Under the pieces are notes generated by a model, which was not told where the DNA came from, searched no databases, and was given only the letters and a program-made list of their open reading frames with translations. Below are positions 10,391 to 20,745 of a DNA stretch of 64,000 nucleotides, piece by piece; within the stretch, counting starts at the first letter, position 1, and every line of letters begins with the position of its first letter. The stretch lies in the NCBI RefSeq assembly GCF_003265705.1, contig NW_020312867.1, forward strand, positions 4,553,307 through 4,617,306, given 5' to 3'. Both the position numbers and the translations under genes were made by a program. The stretch is from Callorhinus ursinus (lineage: Eukaryota > Chordata > Mammalia > Carnivora > Otariidae).

Positions 10391-11109
10391 TTTCCAAAGA
10401 AGAATCCGATGTCCTGCCTAAGGGTAACCAAGATGGAGTTTTGGTGGGGTGGGGGGCTCATGTGACCAACTGCTAGAGTTGAGAGAACAGGAACGGGTGA
10501 TGTGGCTGATTGCAGTATAAAGGGTTTATGTAATCTCATTACACTTCCCCTCAACCCATTACTGTGCATAGTATCCTTTAGACCTGTCCTCTTTAGTGAG
10601 TGTTCTCTAGAACTGTGGTCTCGGGGGGTGGATTGTAGGTGGAAAGATGGGGTATGTAGGGGTTGTCACTTGGCTGCACATAGATGAGATGTGACCTGGG
10701 GTTCTGACTGGTCTGTATACAAACTTTCAGCTTGATTTCCATCTCTGTACCCCCACTTTCCATAGTACCTGATGCCTTCAAGGTGCTGAATTTCTTGGAA
10801 ACTCAAGGGGGTGAGTTGGCCTGATATTTATTGCTGCTCCTCTCTGCAGGCCATTAAACTGTAATTTCTTCCATGTTGCTCAGTCATTTATCCCTCTTCC
10901 ACCTGTTTTATGTTTCTGCTATTGAATTAAACTTTATTTTGCTATAATCTCCTCTCCTTTTTGTTTAAGACAAGTTTTATTCCTTTATTGTCATTTTAGT
11001 GAGGTTTTTGGAGGGAGAGAGGAGGATATACATGTGATCAATCTACCAGTTTTAACAGGAAGTCTGTTAGCATTTGGGGTATATTTTTCCAGATTTTTTC
11101 CCTCTTTTT

Positions 11110-11600
11110 TCTTTCAGACTTTTAAATACTGTTATTTAACAAACTACCCCAAAACTTAGTGGCTTAAAGCAACAGTAAGCCTTTACTTGGTTCATATATC
11201 TGTAAGTCAGCTAGGGATCAGCTGATCTAGGTTAGACTTGCCTAGGCAGTTTGTTGGTTTCTTTGGTAGCTCATTCATGCATTAATGGCTGGCTGTAGTT
11301 GGCTAATCTAGGCTGGGCTCTTCTCCACATGTCTGTCATCCTCCTGGACCAGGGGACTAAATTAGGCATGGTGTTCTCATAGTGATAGCAGAGGTACAAC
11401 TGTGAACAAGCCCAATCAGGCATGCACTTTTTAAGTTTCTGGTTGCATTACACATGCTAACATCCTGTGGATCAGAACAACACATGGCTGAGCTCGTGGT
11501 GGAGACTTCCATCTTGTCCACAGTGGGAGGACATTGCAAAGTTATATAACAAAGAGCCTGGACATAGGGAGGGGTGAGAATTGGGGTCAATAATATAATC
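11110..11600. repeat. Old interspersed repeat, family unassigned
   Basis: AACAAACTACCCCAAAACTT, AGTGGCTTAAAGCAACAG and later GACATAGGGAGGGGTGAGAA are phrases common at many mammalian loci. I cannot name the family with confidence. Confidence 0.55.
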
Positions 11601-11680
11601 TACACATATATCAATAAACACCTCGCCATGTGTAATGGCTACATACTATTCCATTGTATGGATGAAATGTGTAGAAATTC

Positions 11681-11881
11681 TTTTTTTTTTTTTAAGATTT
11701 TATTTATTTATTTGACAGAGAGAGACACAGCGAGAGAGGGAACGCAAGCAGGAGGAGTGGGAGAGGGAGAAGCAGGCTTCCCACTGAGCAGGGAGCCCAA
11801 TGCAGGGCTCGATCCCAGGACCCTGGGATCATGACCTAAGCCGAAGGCAGATGCTTAATGACTGAGCCACCCAGGTGCCCC
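11681..11881 (-). mobile_element. CAN-SINE, antisense
   Basis: Near-consensus copy; left flank TGAAATGTGTAGAAA and right flank TGAAATGTGTAAAAA form the duplication. Confidence 0.93.
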
Positions 11882-12510
11882 TGAAATGTGTAAAAAATCT
11901 TTAGCCAACTTCCACTGTTAAATACTTAGCTAGTTTTTCAGTTTTCAGCTATTTAAATAATACTACAGTTAATTTTCTATTATATAGTAATTTCCACACC
12001 CATGTATAGTTATTTTCTTACAGTGAAGTCCTGGAAATAGAATTATTGTATCACTGGGTGTGTACCTTCTTTAGGATTTCTGAAATTTGTTACTAAATTG
12101 CCTTCAAGAATTTTACCAATTTATATTCCCATAAGAAGTGTATGAGAGTCTATTTTGCTACCTTGTTGCTGAATAGTTTGTATACTCAGGAAATAAAGAA
12201 TCAAAAGTTATACATAGAACCTTTTACTTAGAGTTACTTTCCCTTTCTAGGGTGGCATGGGAATGACTTAGGTCTTCATAAGACATAGTTTCTCTTGCAG
12301 TGGTTGTGGGTAGTCTTTCTGTAGGCTGTTTAATTTAATTATTATCTGTGACTAGATACTGCATAATGTGAATTTTCTTGTTCTGAAAATTGTGGTCATT
12401 TTGTTAGAAACGACTTTGAAATAGTGAAGACTCTTTGTTGTCTGTGCCTCAGTCCCTATTTCCAGAGTGTCAGCCTCAGGTAGACCCATTCATTAAGGTA
12501 CCTGGCTTTC

Positions 12511-12708
12511 GGGCACCTGGGTGGCTCAGTTGGTTAAGCAACTGCCTTCGACTCAGGTCATGATCCTGGAGTCCTGGGATCGAGTCCCACATCGGGCTCC
12601 CTGCTCGGCAGTGAGTCTCCCTCGGACCCTCCCCCCTTTCATGCTCTCTCTCTCTTTCTCATTCTCTCTCTCAAATAAAAAATAAATAAAAAATCTTTAA
12701 AAAAAAAT
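12511..12708 (+). mobile_element. CAN-SINE, full length
   Basis: Flanked by AGGTACCTGGCTTTC at 12496-12510 and 12709-12723, a perfect 15-bp duplication. Confidence 0.94.
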
Positions 12709-12811
12709 AGGTACCTGGCTTTCATTAAAATAAGAACTCTATGCTGCAGCCTGGCAGAAGGGACTGAGCACCAGCCTTTGGAAATGCCACCTTGAAAATA
12801 GCTAAGTGCAG

Positions 12812-13029
12812 GGGCACCTGGGTGGCTCAGTCAGTTAAGAGTCAACATTTGACTTTGGCTCAGGTCATGATATGTGGGTCCTGGAATTGAGCCCCATGTT
12901 GGGCTCCATGCTTAGCTGGGAGCTGGCTTGAGGATTCTCTCTCTCCCTCTGCCCCTCCTGCTGCATATGTGCACGTGCACACACGTGCGCGTTCTGTCTC
13001 TCAAATAAATAAATAAATCTTTAAAAAAA
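12812..13029 (+). mobile_element. CAN-SINE, older subtype
   Basis: GGGCACCTGGGTGGCTCAG with TCAACATTTGACTTTGG. The body contains an alternating CACGTGCACACACGTGCGCG run. Flanks are ATAGCTAAGTGCAG and ATAGCCAAGTGCAG. Confidence 0.92.
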
Positions 13030-13043
13030 ATAGCCAAGTGCAG

Positions 13044-13204
13044 GGAAGCCTGGCTGGCTCAGTCAGTGGAGCATGCAACTCTTGATCTCGGGGTCATGAG
13101 TTTGAGCCCCACGTTGGGTGTAGAGATTAATCAGTCAGTCAATCAATCAATACATACATACATACATAAATACATAAATAAGCAAGCCAGCCAGCCAGCC
13201 AGCC
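13044..13204 (+). mobile_element. Short CAN-SINE with expanded tail
   Basis: GGAAGCCTGGCTGGCTCAG to GTGTAGAGATTAATC, followed by a patchwork tetranucleotide tail. A third partial copy of the target (AGCCAAGTGC) follows at 13205. Confidence 0.88.
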
Positions 13205-13205
13205 A
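13127..13205. repeat. Compound tetranucleotide microsatellite
   Basis: Runs of CAGT, CAAT, CATA, AAAT and CAGC units in succession, grown from a SINE tail. Confidence 0.85.
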
Positions 13206-13266
13206 GCCAAGTGCAAAGACAGAAAGACAGAAGACATGGGCTCTGAAGTTACATGCAAGAGGAGTT

Positions 13267-13464
13267 GGGGCGCCTGGGTGGCTCAGTTGGTTAAGCGTCT
13301 GCTTTCAGCTCAGGTCATGATCCTAGGGTCCTGGGATCGAGCCCCGCATTGAGCTCCCTGCTCTGTGGGGAGTCTGCTTCTCCCTCTCCCTCTGCTGCTC
13401 CCCCTGCTTGTCCTCTGTCTCTTTCTCTCTTGTCAAATAAATAAATAAATATTCCTTATTTATT
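13267..13464 (+). mobile_element. CAN-SINE
   Basis: Consensus-like; the AAATAAATAAATAAAT tail is cut by an antisense SINE and seems to resume near 13661 (AATAAATAATCTTAAAAAAA). Confidence 0.92.
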
Positions 13465-13660
13465 TATTTTAAATGATTTTATTTATTTATTTGACAGAGA
13501 GAGACACAGCAAGAGAGGGAACACAGCAGGGGAAGTGGGAGAGGGAGAAGCAGGCTTCCTGCCGAGGAGAGAGCCTGATGCAGGGCTCGATCCCAGGACC
13601 CTGGGATCATGACCTGAACCAAAGGCAGACGCTTAACGACTGAGCCACCCAGGTGCCCCA
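13465..13660 (-). mobile_element. CAN-SINE, antisense, in the tail of a sense copy
   Basis: TTTTATTTATTTATTTGACAG to GAGCCACCCAGGTGCCCC, back-to-back with the sense copy at 13267. Confidence 0.93.
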
Positions 13661-13689
13661 ATAAATAATCTTAAAAAAATAAATAAATA

Positions 13690-13879
13690 AAGACTTTATT
13701 TATTTATTTGATAGACAGAGAGCAAGCACACAAGTAGGGGGAGTGGCAGGCAGAGGGAGAGGGAAAAGCAGGCTCTCCGCAGAGCGGGGAGCCTGATGCA
13801 GGACTCAATCCCAGGACCCTGGGATCATGACCTGAGCCGAAAGCAGACGCTTAACCAACTGAGCCACCCAGGTGCCCCC
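13690..13879 (-). mobile_element. CAN-SINE, antisense
   Basis: GACTTTATTTATTTATTTG to GAGCCACCCAGGTGCCCC; third member of this cluster. Confidence 0.92.
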
Positions 13880-14616
13880 ATTTTGTTTTACTTTTATCAC
13901 TTATTTCATGTGAATTGTGTGACGTTAGTCACATGTTTGTCAGTTTCTATAAATCTAAATTTAGGGTTTTTTTTTGTTGTTTGTTTTAACTTTTAGGAGG
14001 AGTTCATGTAAGTAGTTGAAGTACTTGGTAAGAGTAAAATTCAAACGTATAAAATGAGAAGTAAATGCCTTTCATTACTGTGCCCCACCTCTACTTCCAT
14101 TCCTTGGTATATTTGTTGTGGGGTCCCAGACCTTCCCTTTTGTTGGACATTTAAGTTATTTTCCATTGTTGGCGGCTGTAAACAGAGGCCATCACAAATA
14201 ACAGTCTATTAAAATCTGTCAAAATATTTGAAGAATTCTATTTTAGTTGGGTCTCTGAATCACTCTAACTCTTTGAGTATGTTAATAATCTCTACTGACA
14301 GAATATGCAATAAAGTTGGTTCACTTGTAAAACCTGTGAGTCATTTTTCTACATTTCACATTTGTACCACATAATTAAATTTTAATAAAATTTATAAAGG
14401 GCTAATTCACTCTTCATTTAAAGAAGAAAACAGTTGGGGGGCACCTGGGTGGCTCAATCAGTTAAGCATCTGCCTTCAGCTCAGGTCATGATCCCGGGGT
14501 CCTGGGATCAAGTCCCACATCAGGCTTCCTGCTCGGTGGAGAGTCTGCTTCTCCCTCTCCCCGCCACTCCCTACCCTGCTCTGCTTTCTCTCTTTCTCAG
14601 ATAAATGGAATCTTTC

Positions 14617-14631
14617 TCTTTTTTAAAGATT

Positions 14632-14683
<52 letters not shown>

Positions 14684-14832
14684 GAGAGAGCACATGAAAG
14701 GGGGAAGGGTCAGAGGGAGAAGCAGACTTACCGCTGAGCAGGGATCCTGATGTGGGACTCGATCCCGGGACTCCAGGATCATGACCTGAGCTGAAGGCAG
14801 TCGCTTAACCAACTGAGCCACCCAGGCACCCC
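14617..14832 (-). mobile_element. CAN-SINE, antisense, with expanded TTTA tail
   Basis: GATTTTATTTATT extends into about 13 TTTA units (14630-14682), then the usual body to GAGCCACCCAGGCACCCC. Confidence 0.92.
14630..14682. repeat. (TTTA)n microsatellite
   Basis: Around 13 uninterrupted TTTA units grown from a SINE tail; likely polymorphic. Confidence 0.9.
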
Positions 14833-14869
14833 TCAAATAAAGAAAATCTTTAAAAAAATTTTTTTAAAG

Positions 14870-15066
14870 GAGCACCTAGGTGGCTCAGTTGTTAAGCGTC
14901 TGCCTTCAGCTCAGGTCCTGATCCTGGGATCGAGCCTCGCATGGGGTTCCCTGCTCCGCGGGAAGCCTGCTTCTCCCTCTTCCACTCTCCCTGCTTGTGT
15001 TCCCTCTCTCGCTGTGTCTCTCTCTGTCAAATATATAAATAAAATCTTTAAAAAAAATTTTTTTTT
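14870..15066 (+). mobile_element. CAN-SINE, full length
   Basis: AGCACCTAGGTGGCTCAG head with a consensus body; followed by AGTTGGGAGAAAACAGTTGG, echoing the AAAACAGTTGG before 14439. Confidence 0.92.
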
Positions 15067-15483
15067 AAAGTTGGGAGAAAACAGTTGGGAGAATTCACAC
15101 AGAAGGAATATAAGTGACTAAAAAATATGGAAAAATATTCAACTCCATAGATAATCAATAAAAGCAAATTGAAATAACACAGGAGTGGCTTTTTTTCCCT
15201 TTCAAATTGGCAAAGATTTTAGAAGATAATTCTCTGTGCTGACAAAGGTGCTGACAAATAGGCATTCTCCTACATGGGGAGTTGACTTAGAAATTCATAC
15301 AGGCCTCTTGGGAAACAATTTAGCAATAGTCTTAAAATGTTTGTACTTTTGATTTATTCTACTTTTGAGAACCTATCCAAAAGCAGTGCAGAATATAGAC
15401 AAAGCTTTATGATACAAAACCATTAACTGCAGGATTATTTATAATGACTAGAAAAAATAGAAAATATCTCAAAACAGAGAGAG

Positions 15484-15570
15484 GTCCCTCTGGCCCTCCC
15501 CCCACCCCCAACTTATATATGCCTGCATGCAAGTGCAAGCACTCTCTCTCTCTCTGAAAAAAACAAATCC
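15484..15570 (+). mobile_element. 5'-truncated CAN-SINE fragment
   Basis: Only the CT-rich end and a short A tail remain, flanked by CAAAACAGAGAGAGG and CAAAATAGAGAGAGG, which look like its target duplication. Confidence 0.65.
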
Positions 15571-15633
15571 CAAAATAGAGAGAGGAATTGCTACATAAAG
15601 AATAGTTTGCCCATGTGTTTAAAAATAATTGTA

Positions 15634-15830
15634 GGGTTGCCTGGGTGCCTTAGTCGGTTAAGCAGCCGGCTCTTGATTTTGTCTCAGTCACAATCTCGTG
15701 GTCCTGGGATCAAGCCCTGGGTCAGGCTCTGTGCTCAGCAGGGAGTCTGCTTGAGGATTCTCTCTCTCTCCCTCTCCCTCTGCCCCTCCCCCCCACTTAC
15801 ACTCTCTCAAATAAATAAATAAATCTTTAA
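15634..15830 (+). mobile_element. CAN-SINE, older subtype
   Basis: GGTTGCCTGGGTGCCTTAG with CAGCCGGCTCTTGATTTTG; flanks AAAAATAATTGTA and AAAAATAATTGCA. Confidence 0.9.
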
Positions 15831-16451
15831 AAAATAATTGCAAATTATGTGAGGATACTTATTTTTAAGGCAGAATACAAGATTATATATTTTAATAAAA
15901 TATAACCTCAACTGTATTAAAACAACAAAAATAGAAAAAAGATTCCAAAAGCATACTTGTTTCTGTAGAGTAAGCTCATGTTTCTGTTTCCTTATCACAT
16001 CTGTTTTTTCCCAAAGTTTGTTTAGTGGGCACATAATTAAAAACAAATTTACTTGATTGATAAGTTAGGGACAGTGGAAGTAAACTTGGCAACTCTCTCC
16101 CCAGATTTCCATGGAGCTAGTGTCCCACAGAACAGAGTGTCCTCATTGGCTCTGTCCCCTTCTCCTGCTTGCTCTCCTGTGGCCCCCTTTGTGGCAGTCT
16201 AGGATTGACTGGGACACAGCAAGAGCTACAGGCCAGGACAAGGCCCAGGCCATTGTATTGTGATGTCCTTTTTGTGGAGTTGGCCAGCAAACAGGTCTAA
16301 GGTCAGGGTTGATGTTATTTTAGTGGAGCAGTTTGGGTTTCACTTCAGAGGTTAGGGCTTTCGGTCAAGGGGTCGTCTGCTTTTCAGTGGCTAGTTAAAA
16401 TATTCCATCTCTGTGAAATAATCGTTAGGCTTTAAAAAGGGAAACAAACAG

Positions 16452-16643
16452 GGGCGCCTGGGTGGCCCAGTCGTTAAGCGTCTGCTTTCAGCTCAGGTTA
16501 TGGTCCCAGGGTCCTGGGATCAAGCCCTGCGTCGGGCTCCCTGCTCCGTGGGAAGCCTGCTTCTCCCTCTCCTACTCCCCCTGCTTGTGTTCCCTCTATT
16601 GCTGTGTCTCTGTCAAATAAATAAATAAAATCTTTTAAAAAAG
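16452..16643 (+). mobile_element. CAN-SINE, first of a same-site pair
   Basis: Preceded by GGGAAACAAACAG and followed by the same 13-mer at about 16645, which also borders the next SINE. Confidence 0.93.
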
Positions 16644-16657
16644 GGGGAAACAAACAG

Positions 16658-16842
16658 GGGCGCCTGGGTGGCTCAGTCATTAAGCGTCTGCCTTCGGCTC
16701 AGGTCATGATCCCAGGGTCCTGGGATAGAGCCCCACATCAGGCTCCCTGCTCCTCCCTCTCCCACTCCCCCTGCCTGTGTTCCCTCTCTCGCTGTGTCTC
16801 TGTCAAATAAATAAAATCTTTAAAAATAAATAAATAAATAAA
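16658..16842 (+). mobile_element. CAN-SINE, second of a same-site pair
   Basis: Bordered by GGGAAACAAACAG on both sides (third copy at 16843-16855). The body is shortened by about 20 bp in the GCTCC-GTGGGAAGCC part. Confidence 0.93.
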
Positions 16843-17046
16843 AGGGAAACAAACAGATGTTAATGGGTAGTCCTGCTTGTTCACTGTTGGTGTTTGTCAA
16901 TAATGAGATGTTCCAAAGTAGGAATTCTTGAGATTTGCCACCTAAGGACCCTTCCAACTCTTCTTGTTTCACCAAAAGAGGTGTGTGTGCGCGACAGGAC
17001 TTACTTCTCAAGGAAAAAGAAGGACTCTCAGAGGCAGTCCAGGGCA

Positions 17047-17300
17047 ATTAAGAGCTCAGGCTACTCTGATGTCGGACAGATCTGGTAGCTAATCCCAGCT
17101 CCCCCATTTCCTGGCTGTATCACCTTGATCAAATCAGTTAACTATTCTGGTCCTCAGTTTCCTTATCCATAACATGGGATCGAAACAGTCCCTACTGCGC
17201 AGAGCAAATATAAAGGACGAATGAGATGGTGCATGTAAAACACAGCATGGTATGGGGGGTGTACTAAGAGCTCAGTAAATAGTGATGCTAAGTTACTCTT
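17047..17300 (+). repeat. MIR SINE, near complete
   Basis: AAGAGCTCAGGCTACTCTG, CAGCTCCCCCATTTCCTGGC, CTCAGTTTCCTTATCCATAA and GAGCTCAGTAAATAGTGATG occur in MIR order. Confidence 0.82.
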
Positions 17301-17554
17301 AATGCCCTCTTTTTTAAAAGATCCCTCAGGATTGATAGGGGCTCCCTGAGCATTCGGGGAGGACTTGGAGGTAAAAATGAGGGGGTCTCTTCGCGGAGCT
17401 CAGCCCTGGAAGAGCAATGGCAGAGCAATGATCCTTAGGCCTAAGCCCATCGCTTCCATATGGGTTCCTCTAGGGTAAAGCCCTGCCCATGAAGAAAGTC
17501 ACAGAGGACCCTAGGACAAAGCAGCCTGCATTTTTTTTTTCAGATCACAGCAGC

Positions 17555-17730
17555 TTCAAAACCTAGTTTCTCGTTACCAGCTCTGTAGCCCTGGGCAAAT
17601 CACAAAGCCTCGGGAGCTTCCATTTGATCACAGAGATAATGTCTGCTTCATAGATTAGGGGAAGAATAAACAAGAAATATAAACTGCTTAGCATGCTTCC
17701 TTAGCACAACCCATTCAACAAATAGTTGCT
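17555..17730 (+). repeat. MIR SINE, diverged
   Basis: CTCTGTAGCCCTGGGCAAAT, ATCACAGAGATAATGTCTGC and AACAAATAGTTGCT. Confidence 0.55.
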
Positions 17731-17767
17731 CTGCTTATTGTGATTTTTATGGATTGAGATCAAGAAG

Positions 17768-18012
17768 GTAGCATAGTGATGTAGTTAAAGAGTGTGGGGT
17801 TTGGAATGAGACTGGGTTCAAACCCTGTTATTATTATTCACTGGTTTTATGACCCTGGGCAAACCACCTTTCTGTGCTTCAGTTTTCTTTTCTATAAAAT
17901 GGGAATAGTAATAGTACCCACCTTATGGAGTTACTGGAAGAACTTAATACACATGAAGTGCTTACAGCTGTGGCCAGAACAGAGTATGTGCTCAATTAAT
18001 TATTATCATCAC
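17768..18012 (+). repeat. MIR SINE, near complete
   Basis: GTAGCATAGTGATGTAGTTA through ATGACCCTGGGCAAACCAC, CTATAAAATGGGAATAGTAA and GTGCTCAATTAATTATTAT: the full MIR layout. Confidence 0.88.
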
Positions 18013-18834
18013 TGATATGGATGGTCTACCCCGAGGGTGCCTGCCCTGTTAAAAGAGCACTTGGCATGGAATGTAGTATGGTGGGCCAGCCCCCAGCATC
18101 AGCTCCTCTTTCCCAGCCATCTTGCTTTTTGCTCAGGCCCTAGTGCGACTTCCTCTTCTCAGAGTCCTAGAGGATCTCAGCCCTTTTTGTCATGTTCCAG
18201 TCTGTCCCACTGCCTGTCCTGGTACAGGTCACTGTGACCCCTCTCTGCTCATTCCACTTGTAGTGTGTATCTTGAACCAGCCCCCAGAGCCCCACCTCAT
18301 CCGCATTCCTGCTCTATCCTGTAGTTCTGCCACTACCTGGGCCCAGATGGCTTCAAGGTACAGTCCCTGGAGGCACTGTTACCCCAGGTCTTGCCAAGGC
18401 TTGTTTTGGCCCCCACCCTGATACAAAGAGAGAGTTGGAAAACATACTCAAAGCTAGATGGGCAGAGAATAAAATTCCCAGATACTATAGCCAGGGCATA
18501 TACACATGTGACTGATTTACTTTAATAGTCCCATCATAAGGCCAGAGACTAGGGCTTGGACAGAAAACCTAGTATCCAAGTATCTGGGCCATACTAGCAG
18601 ATAAATAGTAGGCTATCTTGTTTTGGTAAATCTCACAGTCCTCTTGGCATAGTTCCTCCCGGTTAGATGAGTACAATGCCCTAGCTCTTGTCCAGATGGG
18701 GCTGCAGTTTCAGGCATTATTTGAGATGTCATGTCTGGGCCTGTCAGTCAATGCTTTGGGACGATTGTGCAATCTATCACCTGACCCCTACCTACCTGCG
18801 TGCTGCCTGCTACCTACTTTGTAGATTATAACTT

Positions 18835-19030
18835 TTTGTTTGAAGTATTTATAAGATATATACAGAAAGTGCACAAATTGTTAGTGTACAGTTCCATGAA
18901 TTTTCACAAAATGATGAGTAATCAGCACTCAGATTAAGAAACAGAATGTTACCAACATCCACAAGAGCCCCTTTTGTGCCCTTTCCCAGTCATTCCTCCC
19001 AACGCTTGCCTTGTTTTTGCCCGTTAAGCT
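18835..19030. repeat. L1 3' UTR fragment
   Basis: AGTGTACAGTTCCATGAATT, TTCACAAAATGATGAGTAA and AGATTAAGAAACAGAATGTT are characteristic old L1 3'-region phrases. Confidence 0.6.
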
Positions 19031-19114
19031 AATTATAGCCCCCTCCACCCTTCTGTCCCTCGCCCTCCTGCCTGTGTACTCGCTGTTCCCTTGGACTGCC
19101 AGTCCTCGCCTAAT

Positions 19115-19300
19115 CATTGTTCAGAACTTAGGTGTCAGCTTCCCCTGATGGGCTAGCTTCATACTTTCCTCCCTCCGTATTTTGCCACTGGTTACTGGGA
19201 GCTCCCTGAGGACAGCGACTGTCTCAGTTACCAGTCTTCCTGGCACCCAGCACAGGCTTGGCATAGAGCAGGCACTCCAGAAATGTTTGCACATTGCATA
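19115..19300 (+). repeat. L2 LINE 3' end
   Basis: GAGCTCCCTGAGGACAGCGA, TGGCACCCAGCACAGGCTTG and GCAGGCACTCCAGAAATGTT match the L2 terminus. Confidence 0.7.
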
Positions 19301-19338
19301 GTTTATCTAAAATATTTGAAGTCACCTTTTACTTTTCT

Positions 19339-19443
19339 CTCTTTTTTTTTCTTTAAGTAGGCTCCACGCCCAGCATGGGGCTTGAACTCACGACCCTGAG
19401 ATTAAGGGTCCTTGCTCTACTGACTGAGCCAGGCAGGTGCCCC
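19339..19443 (-). mobile_element. Short CAN-SINE, antisense
   Basis: AGTAGGCTCCACGCCCAGCA, GGGGCTTGAACTCACGACCC and GCCAGGCAGGTGCCCC; duplication CCTTTTACTTTTCT on both sides. Confidence 0.9.
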
Positions 19444-19904
19444 TCCTTTTACTTTTCTTTATCTTTCCTGACCTTGCCCCAAGCACATATCATCATCCCT
19501 CTGCCTTCTTAATCCATTCATCTTACCCCTTCTAGCCTTTTTCAAAATGTATCAGCCCTGAGTCTCTTGTGTATCACCATACTCCCCCTCACTTTTTTTT
19601 TTTTTGCTCAGACTGTGCATGTGCATCCACACCTGGCCCAGCATCCCACACACCAGGCTCCTGACTGTTGGAGGACCACATTTCTGCCTCTGGACCGCAG
19701 GTCTCTGCCATCCAGTAATTTACTCCACAGAGAGCCTTCTGTGTGCCCAGCCCCCTGCCACAAGTCCTCAACTTCTATTCAGCAGGCTCCATTGTTTCAA
19801 GAGTCAGATTTCTTCTGTGCTTTGCCCATGTTTCATTACCTGTGTTTTAACACTTGCTAAGTTTTCCTTCCTTAAGAACTTGGTTTCAACTAGACTGAGT
19901 GTGG

Positions 19905-19995
19905 TGCTCATTTAGGAATATACACAAATACCAAATCATTATGCTACACACTTGAAACTAATACAATGCTATATGTCAGTTATATCTCAAAAAAG
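19905..19995 (+). repeat. LINE-1 3' terminus
   Basis: CAAATCATTATGCTACACAC, TTGAAACTAATACAATGCTA and TATGTCAGTTATATCTCAAA match mammalian L1M 3' ends. Confidence 0.75.
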
Positions 19996-20160
19996 AAACA
20001 CTGGTTTTCTTTAATGTGCTTGGATTTGTCAAAGGGATTCATATATATCACTGAATGACACTCATTCATTCATTCATTCATCAGGTGTGCCAGGCACTGT
20101 GCTGGGTGCTGGAGGTTCAGAGTGAAGAGAGATTTATTGCCCTTGAGAAATTCACAGACA

Positions 20161-20366
20161 GGGCGCCTGGGTGGCTTAGTTGGTTAAGTGACTGCCTTTG
20201 ACTCAGGTCATGGTCCTAGAGTCCCAGGATCGAGTCCCACATCGGGCTCCCTGCTCAGCGGGGAGTCTGCTTCTCCCTCTGACCCTCTTCCCTCTTGTGC
20301 TCTCTGTCTCTCATTCCCTCTCTCTCAAATAAATAAATAAAATCTTTAAAAAAAAAAATAAAATAA
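20161..20366 (+). mobile_element. CAN-SINE, full length
   Basis: Duplication AGAAATTCACAGACA at 20146-20160 and 20367-20381, perfect over 15 bp, inside the L2 relic. Confidence 0.95.
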
Positions 20367-20464
20367 AGAAATTCACAGACAAATGGGGAGAGAGAGCAAC
20401 ATTAGCAAATTATTATGAGAGAGTATCAGTATTGAATGTGAGGGTATTGAATGAGGCTATTGAA

Positions 20465-20745
20465 TGAATTAAGAGAATGGGCACTGGAATCATCTGAGTG
20501 ATTCCATTATTTAAAATGATACATTATTACTTAACCTTCTGTTTCTGTACCTTGGTTTCTTTACCTGTAAAATGGGTAGAATAAAAATGGGTAGAAAAAT
20601 AGAACTTTCACAAGGTGCTTGTGATGTTTACTGAGGGCTTTTTTTTTTTTTTTTTTTTTTTTGCGTCCAGCATTGTTCTGGATACAGAGGATAGGTGCCT
20701 GGCACCTAGTAAGTAACCATCATTAGCTATAATCACTACTGTTAT
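20465..20745 (+). repeat. MIR SINE
   Basis: CTTAACCTTCTGTTTCTGTA, CTTTACCTGTAAAATGGGTA and, after the poly-T, GCACCTAGTAAGTAACCATC. Confidence 0.7.
20639..20662. repeat. Poly-T run (24)
   Basis: 24 uninterrupted T inside a MIR; assembly length may be unreliable. Confidence 0.9.

Larger units (their letters stand above)
14439..14869 (+). mobile_element. CAN-SINE interrupted by an antisense SINE
   Basis: GGGGCACCTGGGTGGCTCAA head; the body reaches TCTCAGATAAATGGAATCTTT, is then cut, and tail-like AAATAAAGAAAATCTTT resumes at about 14834. Confidence 0.86.
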
